The notes: generated from the letters alone by a model not told the origin. A DNA stretch of 5,796 nucleotides from an uncultured Clostridia bacterium (GCA_937915045.1 CALDNM010000179.1:1-5796), one strand, 5' to 3'. Shown: positions 1-5,796, counted from the stretch's first letter. Translations and numbers: made by a program.

Positions 1-1328
1 AGCGACCGTGCCGCGATATCCATCATCTTATCAAGACGCTTATAGAAATCAGCTTCATCCACAGCCTGATAAGCTATCCTCGGCAGATTTATCGTGACCA
101 CTCCGACTGAACCTGTGCTTTCTCCGGAGCCGAAGAAGCCTCCTGACTTCTTCCTGAGTTCCCTGAGATCGAGCCTCAGCCTGCAGCACATGCTCCTGAC
201 ATCGCTGGGTTCCATATCGCTGTTCACATAATTTGAAAAATACGGAGTTCCATACTTCGATGTCATCTCAAACAGCAGCTTGTTGTTTTCTGTATCCGAC
301 CAGTCGAAATCCTTCGTTATCGAATATGTCGGAATAGGATACTGGAATCCTCTTCCCTCAGCATCGCCCTCGATCATTGTCTCGATGAACGCCTTGTTGA
401 TCATATCCATTTCTTTTTTGCAGTCGCCGTAAGTGAAATCCATCTCTTTGCCGCCGACTATCCCCGGCATGTTTTTGAGATCATCCGGTACAGTCCAGTC
501 AAGCGTGATGTTCGAAAAAGGAGCCTGAGTGCCCCATCTCGATGGTGTGTTCACACCATATATGAATGACTGGATGCAGTTCTTGACTTCATAATATGAA
601 AGATCGTCAGCCTTCACGAACGGAGCAAGATACGTGTCGAACGAACTGAACGCCTGCGCGCCCGCCCACTCATTCTGCATGATGCCGAGGAAATTGACCA
701 TCTGATTGCACAGCGAAACAAGATGCTTCGCCGGAGCGGATGTGATCTTTCCCGGCACACCGCCAAGGCCTTCTTGTATCAGCTGTTTCAGTGACCATCC
801 CGCGCAGTAGCCTGTCAGCATCGAAAGATCATGTATATGCATATCGGCATTCCTGTGCGCCGTCGCTATCTCTTCATCATAAATTTCACTGAGCCAGTAA
901 TTGGCAGTAATGGCTCCGCTGTTCGAGAGTATCAGTCCTCCCACAGAATACGTGACTGTCGAATTCTCCTTCACACGCCAGTCCGTTATATTCACATAAC
1001 TATTGACGAGATCCTTGTAATCGAGGAATGTCGAATTGAGATTTCTGACCTTTTCGCGCTGTTTCCTGTACAGGATATACGCTTTCGCGACATCCGAATA
1101 ACCAGCCTTTATCAGCACATCTTCGACGCTGTCCTGTATATCCTCTACCGCGATCATCCCATCTTTGACCTTTGGCTCGAACTCAGCCGTAGTCCTGAGC
1201 GAGAGAAGATCTATCACGGTATCGTGGTAGTTCTTTTTCTGAGCTTCAAAAGCCTTTGTTATCGCCGTACTGATTTTGGATATATCGAACTCCGCTATCT
1301 TCCCGTCTCTCTTAAGTACCTTGTACAT
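1..1328 (-). CDS. nrdD: Anaerobic (class III) ribonucleoside-triphosphate reductase NrdD, N-terminal 442 residues, truncated by the window edge
   Basis: The large subunit reduces ribonucleoside triphosphates to deoxyribonucleotides in the cytoplasm using a glycyl radical installed by NrdG. Reading from ATG at 1328 to the left edge gives 442 uninterrupted codons. Residues about 1-90 look like an ATP-cone, the dATP/ATP allosteric domain (start MYKVLKRDGKIAEFD). The NrdD catalytic core follows: NADMHIHDL at 160-168, GYCAGW with Cys175 at 173-178, QNEWAGAQAF at 218-227, and MCCRLRLDLR with Cys381/Cys382 at 380-389. Cys175 and one of Cys381/382 probably correspond to the essential active-site cysteines of the family (recalled homology, not aligned). 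The zinc-binding cysteines and glycyl-radical motif at the C-terminus lie outside the window; class III enzymes are usually about 600-800 residues. AGGAG at 1340..1336, 7 nt before the ATG and inside the end of nrdG, supports the start. It is cotranscribed with nrdG. Confidence 0.96.
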   Translation of the reverse strand, partial: MYKVLKRDGKIAEFDISKISTAITKAFEAQKKNYHDTVIDLLSLRTTAEFEPKVKDGMIAVEDIQDSVEDVLIKAGYSDVAKAYILYRKQREKVRNLNSTFLDYKDLVNSYVNITDWRVKENSTVTYSVGGLILSNSGAITANYWLSEIYDEEIATAHRNADMHIHDLSMLTGYCAGWSLKQLIQEGLGGVPGKITSAPAKHLVSLCNQMVNFLGIMQNEWAGAQAFSSFDTYLAPFVKADDLSYYEVKNCIQSFIYGVNTPSRWGTQAPFSNITLDWTVPDDLKNMPGIVGGKEMDFTYGDCKKEMDMINKAFIETMIEGDAEGRGFQYPIPTYSITKDFDWSDTENNKLLFEMTSKYGTPYFSNYVNSDMEPSDVRSMCCRLRLDLRELRKKSGGFFGSGESTGSVGVVTINLPRIAYQAVDEADFYKRLDKMMDIAARS

Positions 1329-1330
1329 TT

Positions 1331-2023
1331 CTAGTCTCCTCTCAATTCTGCCGCAGGCACATACTGCCTGACTGTATTCAAATAGTTTGCAAGATCTTCC
1401 CTGTCCGGCGGATGGAGTCCTGCCGACATCACCGCGTCAGAATTTCTGAACGTCTGGATGTAATATCTTTCTGGCCCTCTTATCCATTTCCCTATTTCTT
1501 CAAAGTCAGAACTATCGTGGAATTCTTTCACGACAGTTGTCCTGAATTCAAAATCGACAGCGCCGCTCATAAGGAATTCGACGCTCTCATCGATCCGCGA
1601 GACGATCTCCGGGCCAGCGCCCGCAGTCAGGCTGTACTTTTCCTTTGAATTTTTTATATCCATAGCCACACTGTCCGTGAGGCCATTTTTGACTATATCT
1701 TTCAATCGATCAGGATAGCTTCCATTCGTATCTATCTTTATGTCATATCCTATCGTCTTTATCTTTGTAAGAAGATCCTCTATATCGGGATCCATGAGAG
1801 GCTCTCCGCCGCTCACACATATTCCGTCCAGCATGTTCTTCCGCTTCTCCAGAAAAACAAAAAGTTCGTCTTCAGACATCGCTTCCGGAGTATCCGTTCC
1901 ATCGAGCAGGCCGGAATTATGGCAGAACGGACACCTGAAATCACATCCGCTCAAAAAAAGTGTGCATGCCGTCCTTCCCGGATAATCCAGGAGTGTAAGC
2001 TTCTGCAGCCCTCCGATCTTCAA
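1331..2023 (-). CDS. nrdG: Anaerobic ribonucleotide reductase activating protein NrdG (radical SAM, NrdG2-type), TTG start
   Basis: This is a radical-SAM activase that uses a 4Fe-4S cluster and S-adenosylmethionine to generate the glycyl radical on NrdD. The 230-residue product begins KIGGLQKLTLLDYPG after the initiator, the usual opening of the NrdG2/PflA-like branch. The CxxxCxxC cluster motif is at Cys27, Cys31 and Cys34 (CDFRCPFCHN). SGGEP at 72-76 is the SAM-binding glycine motif, and DTNG is at 99-102. The frame stays open upstream as far as a TTG at 2113, but that codon is the -35 element and precedes the predicted transcription start. The TTG at 2023 has AAGGGGG 7 nt upstream, and no ATG occurs before the cysteine motif. 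The stop lies 2 nt before the nrdD ATG, so translation is probably coupled. Specificity for NrdD rather than pyruvate formate-lyase is inferred mainly from the adjacent nrdD. Confidence 0.95.
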   Translation of the reverse strand: MKIGGLQKLTLLDYPGRTACTLFLSGCDFRCPFCHNSGLLDGTDTPEAMSEDELFVFLEKRKNMLDGICVSGGEPLMDPDIEDLLTKIKTIGYDIKIDTNGSYPDRLKDIVKNGLTDSVAMDIKNSKEKYSLTAGAGPEIVSRIDESVEFLMSGAVDFEFRTTVVKEFHDSSDFEEIGKWIRGPERYYIQTFRNSDAVMSAGLHPPDREDLANYLNTVRQYVPAAELRGD

Positions 2024-2030
2024 TTTCTCG

Positions 2031-2037
2031 CCCCCTT
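2031..2037 (-). promoter_or_regulatory. Ribosome binding site that fixes the TTG start of nrdG
   Basis: AAGGGGG on the minus strand lies 7 nt before the TTG at 2023. The first in-frame ATG downstream falls after the CxxxCxxC motif and would give an inactive protein, while the upstream TTG (2113) is part of the promoter. This site therefore decides the start. Confidence 0.75.
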
Positions 2038-2049
2038 CTCTGTCTTGAA

Positions 2050-2076
2050 CGCAGGCGGTATATAATGCCGCCTGCG
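2050..2076 (-). promoter_or_regulatory. 9-bp GC-rich hairpin at the 5' end of the nrdGD transcript
   Basis: CGCAGGCGG and CCGCCTGCG form a perfect 9-bp inverted repeat (2050-2058 and 2068-2076) around a 9-nt A/T-rich loop. It starts within a few nucleotides of the transcription start predicted from the TATAAT at 2090..2085. No U-tract follows, so it is not an intrinsic terminator. Possible roles are a 5'-terminal stabilising stem or a protein-binding site. It lies about 25 nt from the nrdG start and does not obviously cover its ribosome binding site. I do not recognise it as a known riboswitch. Confidence 0.6.
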
Positions 2077-2084
2077 CTGTATCG

Positions 2085-2113
2085 ATTATACCAAACGTAA
2101 ATTCCAGTGTCAA
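2085..2113 (-). promoter_or_regulatory. Consensus sigma-70/sigma-A promoter of nrdGD
   Basis: On the minus strand TTGACA (2113..2108) and TATAAT (2090..2085) are separated by exactly 17 bp. Both hexamers match the consensus perfectly. The predicted start of transcription is near 2080-2077, giving a leader of about 55 nt before nrdG. Such a strong core promoter usually needs repression, in line with the NrdR-like boxes just upstream. Confidence 0.88.
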
Positions 2114-2116
2114 TAT

Positions 2117-2172
2117 AAAAACACCATATATATGTTATTTGGTAGAGTAAACGTACTATATATGGTGTTTTT
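2117..2172. repeat. 16-bp perfect inverted repeat between adeC and nrdG
   Basis: The arm at 2117-2132 (AAAAACACCATATATA) is the exact reverse complement of 2157-2172, with a 24-bp spacer. It contains both NrdR-like boxes. In a transcript reading leftward out of adeC, whose stop is 34 bp upstream, it would form an AU-rich stem followed by UUUUUAUAUU. That could give weak termination of adeC, for which I find no other terminator. The long loop and low GC make it a poor terminator on its own; operator symmetry is the better explanation. Confidence 0.8.
2121..2168 (-). promoter_or_regulatory. Tandem NrdR-like operator boxes upstream of nrdGD
   Basis: NrdR is a nucleotide-sensing repressor of ribonucleotide reductase genes that binds two 16-bp boxes with consensus acaCwAtATaTwGtgt, about 31-32 bp apart start to start. 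Here ACACCATATATATGTT (2121-2136) matches at 12 of 16 positions and GTACTATATATGGTGT (2153-2168) at 13 of 16, by hand count. The start-to-start distance is exactly 32 bp. The proximal box ends 7 bp from the -35 element. The box sequences, the spacing and the nrd genes downstream agree; binding itself is inferred. The nrdR gene is not in the window. Confidence 0.8.
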
Positions 2173-2205
2173 GTATTTTTTTAAAAAACTCGCTCAAACT
2201 GGCCT

Positions 2206-3921
2206 TTAAGCCTGCAGGTATGCCATTTTTGTGACATCGAAAAGGCCTCTTTCAGTCAGCCTTAGTTCAGGTATCACGGTCAGCGCCATGAATGAAAGTG
2301 TGATGAATGGATCGATATCATCCGGCACACCCATACGGCGGGCAGCATCTCTCAGTTCCGCGACTTTTGCTTCGACTTCCGCGCATGGCCTGTCGCTCAT
2401 TAATCCGCATACAGGCAGCGGAAGCTTTCCGACTATCCTGCCTCCTGAAGCAAGCGCGTATCCGCCGTGCATTTTCTTAACAGCCTCGGCCGCCGCGATG
2501 ATCTCTTTGTCATTGTCCCCAGCAGCTATGAGATTATGCGAATCATGCGCTACTGTCGTAGCGACCGCTCCGCCCCTGATGCCGAATCCCTTTATCGGAG
2601 CCGCGGCTTTTTCGCCTGTTCTTCCGTGACGTTCGATGACGCACAATTTATCATATACCCCATTTGGGATAAAGACACTGCCGTCTCCCGGAATATTTTC
2701 TTTAAGATGCTTCGTGACGAGCGTGCCTCCGCTCATCTCCATGACATCGTTCACGTCTCCGCGCGTCACTTTTATATCATCCGGCGTGACTGTACCGAAT
2801 TCGACGGTATCGAGAAGCCATGCCGGTATGTCAGACGCGCCAACGCCATTACTGCCACTGTCACGACACTCATCTTTTTGTCCGACGAGAACGCCTCCTT
2901 TGAAAACTGCCGACGGGAAAACGTCTCCGAGTTCATCCAGCACTATGAGGTCCGCGTCATATCCCGCGCCGACTGCGCCCTTGCCGCTGAGGCCATAATG
3001 TGACGCCGCGTTGAGTGTCGCCATTCTGTAAGCTTTCGCCGCTGGGATCCCGAGCTTTATCGCCTTCGAGACACATGTACTGATGTCGCCTTCTTCTTTT
3101 ATTTCCACCGTGTGCTTGTCGTCCGTGCAGAACATGACTCTGTCGAGCGATACACCTGCTTCGATGAAACCTCTCAGTATATCCTCGAGATTCTTCGCTC
3201 CGCTGCCTTCTCTCGCGAGCACAGCGAATCCCGCGCGCAGTTTTTCGAGTGCCTCTTCCGCTGTCCCGCATTCGTGATCGCTGTCGACCCCCGCGAGCCT
3301 GTACGCCTGCACGTCAGGTCCTGTCAGCCCGGGAGCGTGTCCGTCGATCTTCATGCCTTCGAAGATATCGATCTTGTCCATCATCCTCTTTTCTGCAGCA
3401 ATAGCATCCATGAACCGCATCGTTTCACCAAGCCCTATCACTGATCTGTCGCCCGCGTATTTACGCATATCGGCAGCGAGGAATTCTCCGGCGCCGTTCG
3501 TCTCCATATCCGAAGCAGGGACCGATGAAGGCACCATGAAATAGACTGTTACCGGGATATCCTTCGAGGCGCTGATCAGCCAGTCGAGAGCTTCTCCGCC
3601 GCTCACATTGACTGCCTCATGCGGATCCGCCACTATCGACGTCGTCCCCGCGGCCGCCTTGACTTTTGCGAATTCCGATGGTACGAGCATACTCGATTCG
3701 ATGTGGACATGCGCGTCTATAAGCCCCGGCGCGATGTATTTGCCGCTGCAGTCTATCTCCTCAATGCCGCTGTAATGCCCGACGCCCACTACGCGTCCTC
3801 CCGCTATCGCGACATCTCCCGGTATGATCTCATCCGAAAAGACATTTACTATATTACCGTTTTTAAGGACGAGCTCCGCCGGCTCCAGGCCGCGCGCCAT
3901 CCTGCTTTCTTTTTCTGTCAT
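2206..3921 (-). CDS. adeC: Adenine deaminase (AdeC/Ade)
   Basis: This cytoplasmic amidohydrolase converts adenine to hypoxanthine and ammonia (EC 3.5.4.2), feeding adenine into the hypoxanthine/guanine salvage route. The 571-residue length fits the family (B. subtilis AdeC is about 577). Visible motifs are GLIDAHVHIESSM with the metal-binding HVH at 71-73, ADPHE at 98-102, DGHAPG at 193-198, SDHE at 214-217 and the catalytic-type CTDD at 265-268. VAHDSHN at 457-463 is typical of the C-terminal domain of adenine deaminases. The ATG at 3921 has AGGAGG 6 nt upstream. The gene is monocistronic as far as can be seen and diverges from the purine permease at 4073, which probably supplies its substrate. 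Nothing is missing or broken. Confidence 0.96.
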   Translation of the reverse strand: MTEKESRMARGLEPAELVLKNGNIVNVFSDEIIPGDVAIAGGRVVGVGHYSGIEEIDCSGKYIAPGLIDAHVHIESSMLVPSEFAKVKAAAGTTSIVADPHEAVNVSGGEALDWLISASKDIPVTVYFMVPSSVPASDMETNGAGEFLAADMRKYAGDRSVIGLGETMRFMDAIAAEKRMMDKIDIFEGMKIDGHAPGLTGPDVQAYRLAGVDSDHECGTAEEALEKLRAGFAVLAREGSGAKNLEDILRGFIEAGVSLDRVMFCTDDKHTVEIKEEGDISTCVSKAIKLGIPAAKAYRMATLNAASHYGLSGKGAVGAGYDADLIVLDELGDVFPSAVFKGGVLVGQKDECRDSGSNGVGASDIPAWLLDTVEFGTVTPDDIKVTRGDVNDVMEMSGGTLVTKHLKENIPGDGSVFIPNGVYDKLCVIERHGRTGEKAAAPIKGFGIRGGAVATTVAHDSHNLIAAGDNDKEIIAAAEAVKKMHGGYALASGGRIVGKLPLPVCGLMSDRPCAEVEAKVAELRDAARRMGVPDDIDPFITLSFMALTVIPELRLTERGLFDVTKMAYLQA

Positions 3922-3944
3922 GATCTTCCTCCTGTTCCAATGAG

Positions 3945-3973
3945 ATTATAAACCGCGTGTTTATTGTTTTCAA
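3945..3973 (-). promoter_or_regulatory. Sigma-A type promoter of adeC
   Basis: On the minus strand TTGAAA (3973..3968) and TATAAT (3950..3945) are 17 bp apart; 11 of 12 hexamer bases match consensus. The predicted start is near 3938, leaving a short leader of about 17 nt that contains the AGGAGG. There is no room for a riboswitch in this leader. Confidence 0.8.
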
Positions 3974-3983
3974 TGCTTATTGA
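3970..3983. promoter_or_regulatory. Inverted repeat joining the two divergent -35 elements, candidate shared operator
   Basis: TCAAT (3970-3974) and ATTGA (3979-3983) are an inverted pair around GCTT. The repeat overlaps both -35 hexamers, so one bound regulator could block both promoters. Part of the symmetry arises simply because two TTGA cores face away from each other, so its role as an operator is inference only. Confidence 0.35.
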
Positions 3984-4008
3984 CCTTCCAAAAATCAAAG
4001 TGTAAAAT
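3980..4008 (+). promoter_or_regulatory. Sigma-A type promoter of the purine permease
   Basis: TTGACC (3980-3985) and TAAAAT (4003-4008) are separated by 17 bp, with 10 of 12 hexamer bases matching consensus. The predicted start is near 4015, giving an A/T-rich leader of about 58 nt. That is too short for a purine riboswitch plus expression platform, and no such fold or PurR-type CGAA box is seen. Confidence 0.78.
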
Positions 4009-4072
4009 GGAAAGGTATTATTTATGTTTCTATTTATATTATTTGTTGTTTTGGAAAGGGAGATATAATTTC

Positions 4073-5425
4073 ATGGACAAATTATTCAAACTGACGGAAA
4101 ACGGCACTACTGTCAAGACTGAGATCATGGCCGGTATCACGACCTTTATGACGATGTCTTACATCCTCGCCGTCAATCCGTCGATCCTCAGCGCAGCAGG
4201 AATGGATTCCGCCGGTGTGTTCGTCGCTACAGCGATGGCCGCCTGCGTAGGAACTCTCCTCATGAGTGTTCTTTCGAACTACCCATTCGCGCTCGCTCCG
4301 GGCATGGGCCTCAACGCGTACTTCGCCTATACTGTAGTCATTAAAATGGGCTACACATGGGAAGTAGCGCTTGCGGCTGTTCTTACAGAAGGTGTTATTT
4401 TTATTCTTCTGACACTCACAAGTGTACGAGAGGCGATCTTCAACGCTATTCCTCAGACTCTTAAATACGCGGTCAGCTGCGGCATAGGCCTGTTCATCGC
4501 GTTCATCGGACTGCAGGATGCTAAGATCGTAGTTGCTAATCCAAGCACTATCGTATCACTGCAGACAATGAGCTTCGCGGCGGCAGGTGTCACATCGGTC
4601 CTCGCGCTTCTCGGCGTGATCATCACAGCGCTGCTGCTCGTCAAGAATGTGAAGGGCGGCATCCTCTGGGGCATCCTGATCACATGGGCTCTTGGCATAG
4701 TATGCCAGCTCACAGGGATCTACGCGGTAGATCCGGCAAACGGCTGGTACAGCCTGCTGCCTGATTTCTCACAGGGCTTCCAGCTCGGCGCTATCACAAA
4801 GGTCGCCGGTCACATAAGCTTCGGCTCGGTACACATCTTCGATTTCATCGGAGTCGTATTCGCGTTCCTGTTCGTCGACATGTTCGATACGATCGGGACA
4901 CTCGTAGGTGTATCCACAAAAGCCGGCATGCTCGATGAGAACGGCAAGCTTCCAAAAGTCAAAGGCGCTCTTCTCGCAGACGCGCTCGCGACTACTATCG
5001 GAGCTCTGCTCGGCACATCGACTACAACGACATATGTTGAAAGTGCCACAGGCGTTTCGGAAGGCGGACGCACAGGACTCACATCGCTCACAGTAGCGAT
5101 ACTGTTCGCGCTCTCGCTGTTCCTGTCCCCTATATTCCTCGCGATACCGTCGTTCGCTACAGCGCCGGCTCTCATAATCGTAGGCTTCTACATGATGAGC
5201 TCGGTCACGAACATCGACTTCACGAACTTCTCCGAATCTATACCGGCATACATCACGATCATCGCGATGCCGTTCGCTTACAGCATTTCGGATGGAATAT
5301 TCATGGGAGTCATCTCATACGTCATCATCAATGTTATCACAGGAAAAGAGAACAGGAAAAAGTGCAGCGCGCTCATGTATGTGCTGGCAGTTATATTCCT
5401 GCTCAAGTACATTTTCGTAAATTAA
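4073..5425 (+). CDS. NCS2-family purine permease, PbuG/AzgA-like (adenine, hypoxanthine or guanine uptake)
   Basis: This is a polytopic membrane protein that imports purine bases, by family analogy as proton symport. The 450-residue product is nearly all hydrophobic segments, fitting the roughly 12-14 helices of the NCS2 fold. Family landmarks are the amphipathic start MDKLFKLTENGTTVKTEI, GITTFMTMSYILAVNP at 21-36, APGMGLNAYFAY at 75-86, FVDMFDTIGTLVG at 267-279 and GTSTTTTYVESATG at 314-327. The last two carry the acidic residues expected to line the substrate site. The frame is open upstream to a TTG at 3980, but that lies in the -35 element. ATG 4073 follows AAGGGAG by about 10 nt and matches the N-terminus of B. 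subtilis PbuG as I recall it. Divergence from adeC favours adenine or hypoxanthine as substrate, but sequence alone does not settle it, so no gene symbol is given. Confidence 0.94.
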   Translation: MDKLFKLTENGTTVKTEIMAGITTFMTMSYILAVNPSILSAAGMDSAGVFVATAMAACVGTLLMSVLSNYPFALAPGMGLNAYFAYTVVIKMGYTWEVALAAVLTEGVIFILLTLTSVREAIFNAIPQTLKYAVSCGIGLFIAFIGLQDAKIVVANPSTIVSLQTMSFAAAGVTSVLALLGVIITALLLVKNVKGGILWGILITWALGIVCQLTGIYAVDPANGWYSLLPDFSQGFQLGAITKVAGHISFGSVHIFDFIGVVFAFLFVDMFDTIGTLVGVSTKAGMLDENGKLPKVKGALLADALATTIGALLGTSTTTTYVESATGVSEGGRTGLTSLTVAILFALSLFLSPIFLAIPSFATAPALIIVGFYMMSSVTNIDFTNFSESIPAYITIIAMPFAYSISDGIFMGVISYVIINVITGKENRKKCSALMYVLAVIFLLKYIFVN

Positions 5426-5472
5426 GGCAGCAATGCCCTCATTCGAAAAAAATCAAAGGCCAAAATATCGAG

Positions 5473-5501
5473 AGACCCGCGGCATGCCCGCGGGTCTTTT
5501 T
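5473..5501 (+). terminator. Rho-independent terminator of the purine permease gene
   Basis: AGACCCGCGG (5473-5482) pairs perfectly with CCGCGGGTCT (5488-5497) around the loop CATGC, and five T residues (5497-5501) follow. It lies about 48 bp after the permease stop. In the opposite direction the sequence after the stem is only loosely T-rich (CTCGATATTTT), so it would serve the converging ferredoxin-like gene only weakly. Confidence 0.93.
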
Positions 5502-5526
5502 ACGCAACAAGTTCGTAAGTCAATAT

Positions 5527-5796
5527 CTAGTCCATTATTTCCCCATCTGTTGAAATCGTGACGACCTGCCACGGTATCAGCTTTCCGCTGTTCCTGAGCG
5601 CGGTCTTCACCGCGTTCTCCAGTCCGCCGCAGCATGGCACTTCCATACGCACGACTGTCACGCTTTTGATATTATTTGTCTTGATGATCTCGGTCAGTTT
5701 CTCTGAATAGTCTATGCTGTCCAGCTTTGGGCATCCAACGAGAGTGATATGCCCTTTTATGAACCTTTCGTGGAATCCGGCATACGCGTAGGCGGT
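5527..5796 (-). CDS. C-terminal 89 residues of a ferredoxin-like 4Fe-4S protein, truncated by the window edge
   Basis: The minus-strand frame is open from the right edge to a TAG at 5529..5527. Visible features are FHERFIKGHITLVGCPKLD (8-26), VVRMEVPCCGGLENAV (48-63) with an adjacent Cys pair, and a conserved-looking tail with IPWQVVTISTDGEI at 74-87. I recognise this as the C-terminal domain of ferredoxin-like proteins common in anaerobic Clostridia, which carry two CxxCxxCxxxC clusters near the N-terminus. Those clusters would lie outside the window, so they are inferred and not seen. The physiological role of this family is not firmly known to me; cytoplasmic electron transfer is likely. 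The gene converges on the permease with a gap of about 100 bp that holds the terminator. Its start, full length and operon partners cannot be judged from here. Confidence 0.8.
   Translation of the reverse strand, partial: TAYAYAGFHERFIKGHITLVGCPKLDSIDYSEKLTEIIKTNNIKSVTVVRMEVPCCGGLENAVKTALRNSGKLIPWQVVTISTDGEIMD

Noticed and set aside
831..1334. 167-codon plus-strand open frame opposite nrdD
   Set aside because: It is fully antisense to a convincing NrdD sequence, has no recognisable domain and no ribosome binding site that I can see. It is a shadow frame.
2024..2113. Longer nrdG beginning at the TTG at 2113
   Set aside because: That TTG is the first base triplet of the -35 element, and the added residues cover the promoter and the leader hairpin. 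They do not resemble the family's N-terminus.
2173..2205. T/A-rich palindromic run just after adeC as a separate terminator
   Set aside because: The T-run on the adeC transcript strand is not preceded by any GC-containing stem that I can find.
2957..3271. 104-codon minus-strand frame and several plus-strand frames inside adeC
   Set aside because: They overlap a complete, motif-bearing adenine deaminase in other frames and look like the low-complexity products of shadow reading.
4026..4032. GTTTCTA in the permease leader, as found in purine riboswitch aptamers
   Set aside because: The flanking stems and the other conserved joining segments are absent, and the leader is only about 58 nt long. 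It is a chance match in A/T-rich sequence.
4008..4059. Direct repeat TGGAAAGG at 4008-4015 and 4052-4059
   Set aside because: It is only 8 bp long. One copy overlaps the end of the -10 and the other is part of the ribosome binding site, so chance and functional constraint explain it.
3980..4072. Longer permease beginning at TTG 3980 or ATG 4007
   Set aside because: TTG 3980 lies in the -35 and ATG 4007 overlaps the -10, both before the predicted transcription start. The family N-terminus and a ribosome binding site fit ATG 4073.
5426..5437. Mini-hairpin GGCA-GCAA-TGCC directly after the permease stop
   Set aside because: A 4-bp stem with a GNRA-type loop is too short to support a function, and a strong terminator lies just downstream.

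Overview
The window looks like chromosomal DNA from an obligately anaerobic, low-to-mid GC Firmicute of the Clostridia type. The evidence is an oxygen-independent class III ribonucleotide reductase with its radical-SAM activase, a Bacillus/Clostridium-style adenine deaminase, a PbuG/AzgA-like purine permease, a ferredoxin-type protein known to me from anaerobic Firmicutes, AGGAGG-like ribosome binding sites and near-consensus vegetative promoters. Genus cannot be told from this stretch. I see no mobile element, CRISPR array, tRNA or rRNA.

Layout, left to right. Positions 1-2023 (minus strand) hold nrdG followed by nrdD, separated by 2 nt. nrdD runs off the left edge, so its C-terminal glycyl-radical domain is not visible. 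Positions 2024-2205 form the control region of this operon: a perfect-consensus promoter, a 9-bp GC-rich hairpin at the predicted 5' end of the mRNA, and two NrdR-like boxes 32 bp apart that lie inside a 16-bp perfect inverted repeat. Positions 2206-3921 (minus) are adeC, adenine deaminase. Positions 3922-4072 hold two back-to-back promoters arranged with exact symmetry, one for adeC and one for the purine permease at 4073-5425 (plus). A strong intrinsic terminator at 5473-5501 ends the permease. The 3' end of a ferredoxin-like gene (minus, 5527-5796) enters from the right edge and converges on the permease.

Functionally there are two modules. NrdD/NrdG makes deoxyribonucleotides without oxygen, probably under NrdR (dATP/ATP-sensing) repression. 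AdeC and the permease form a purine salvage pair: a nucleobase is imported and adenine is deaminated to hypoxanthine. Their shared, symmetric promoter region suggests joint control. The partial iron-sulfur protein is not obviously linked to either module.

I did not find an undescribed system. The genes are ordinary housekeeping or salvage genes. The points worth a second look are all regulatory: the operator/terminator-like inverted repeat, the 5' hairpin of the nrdGD transcript, and the mirror-symmetric divergent promoter pair.
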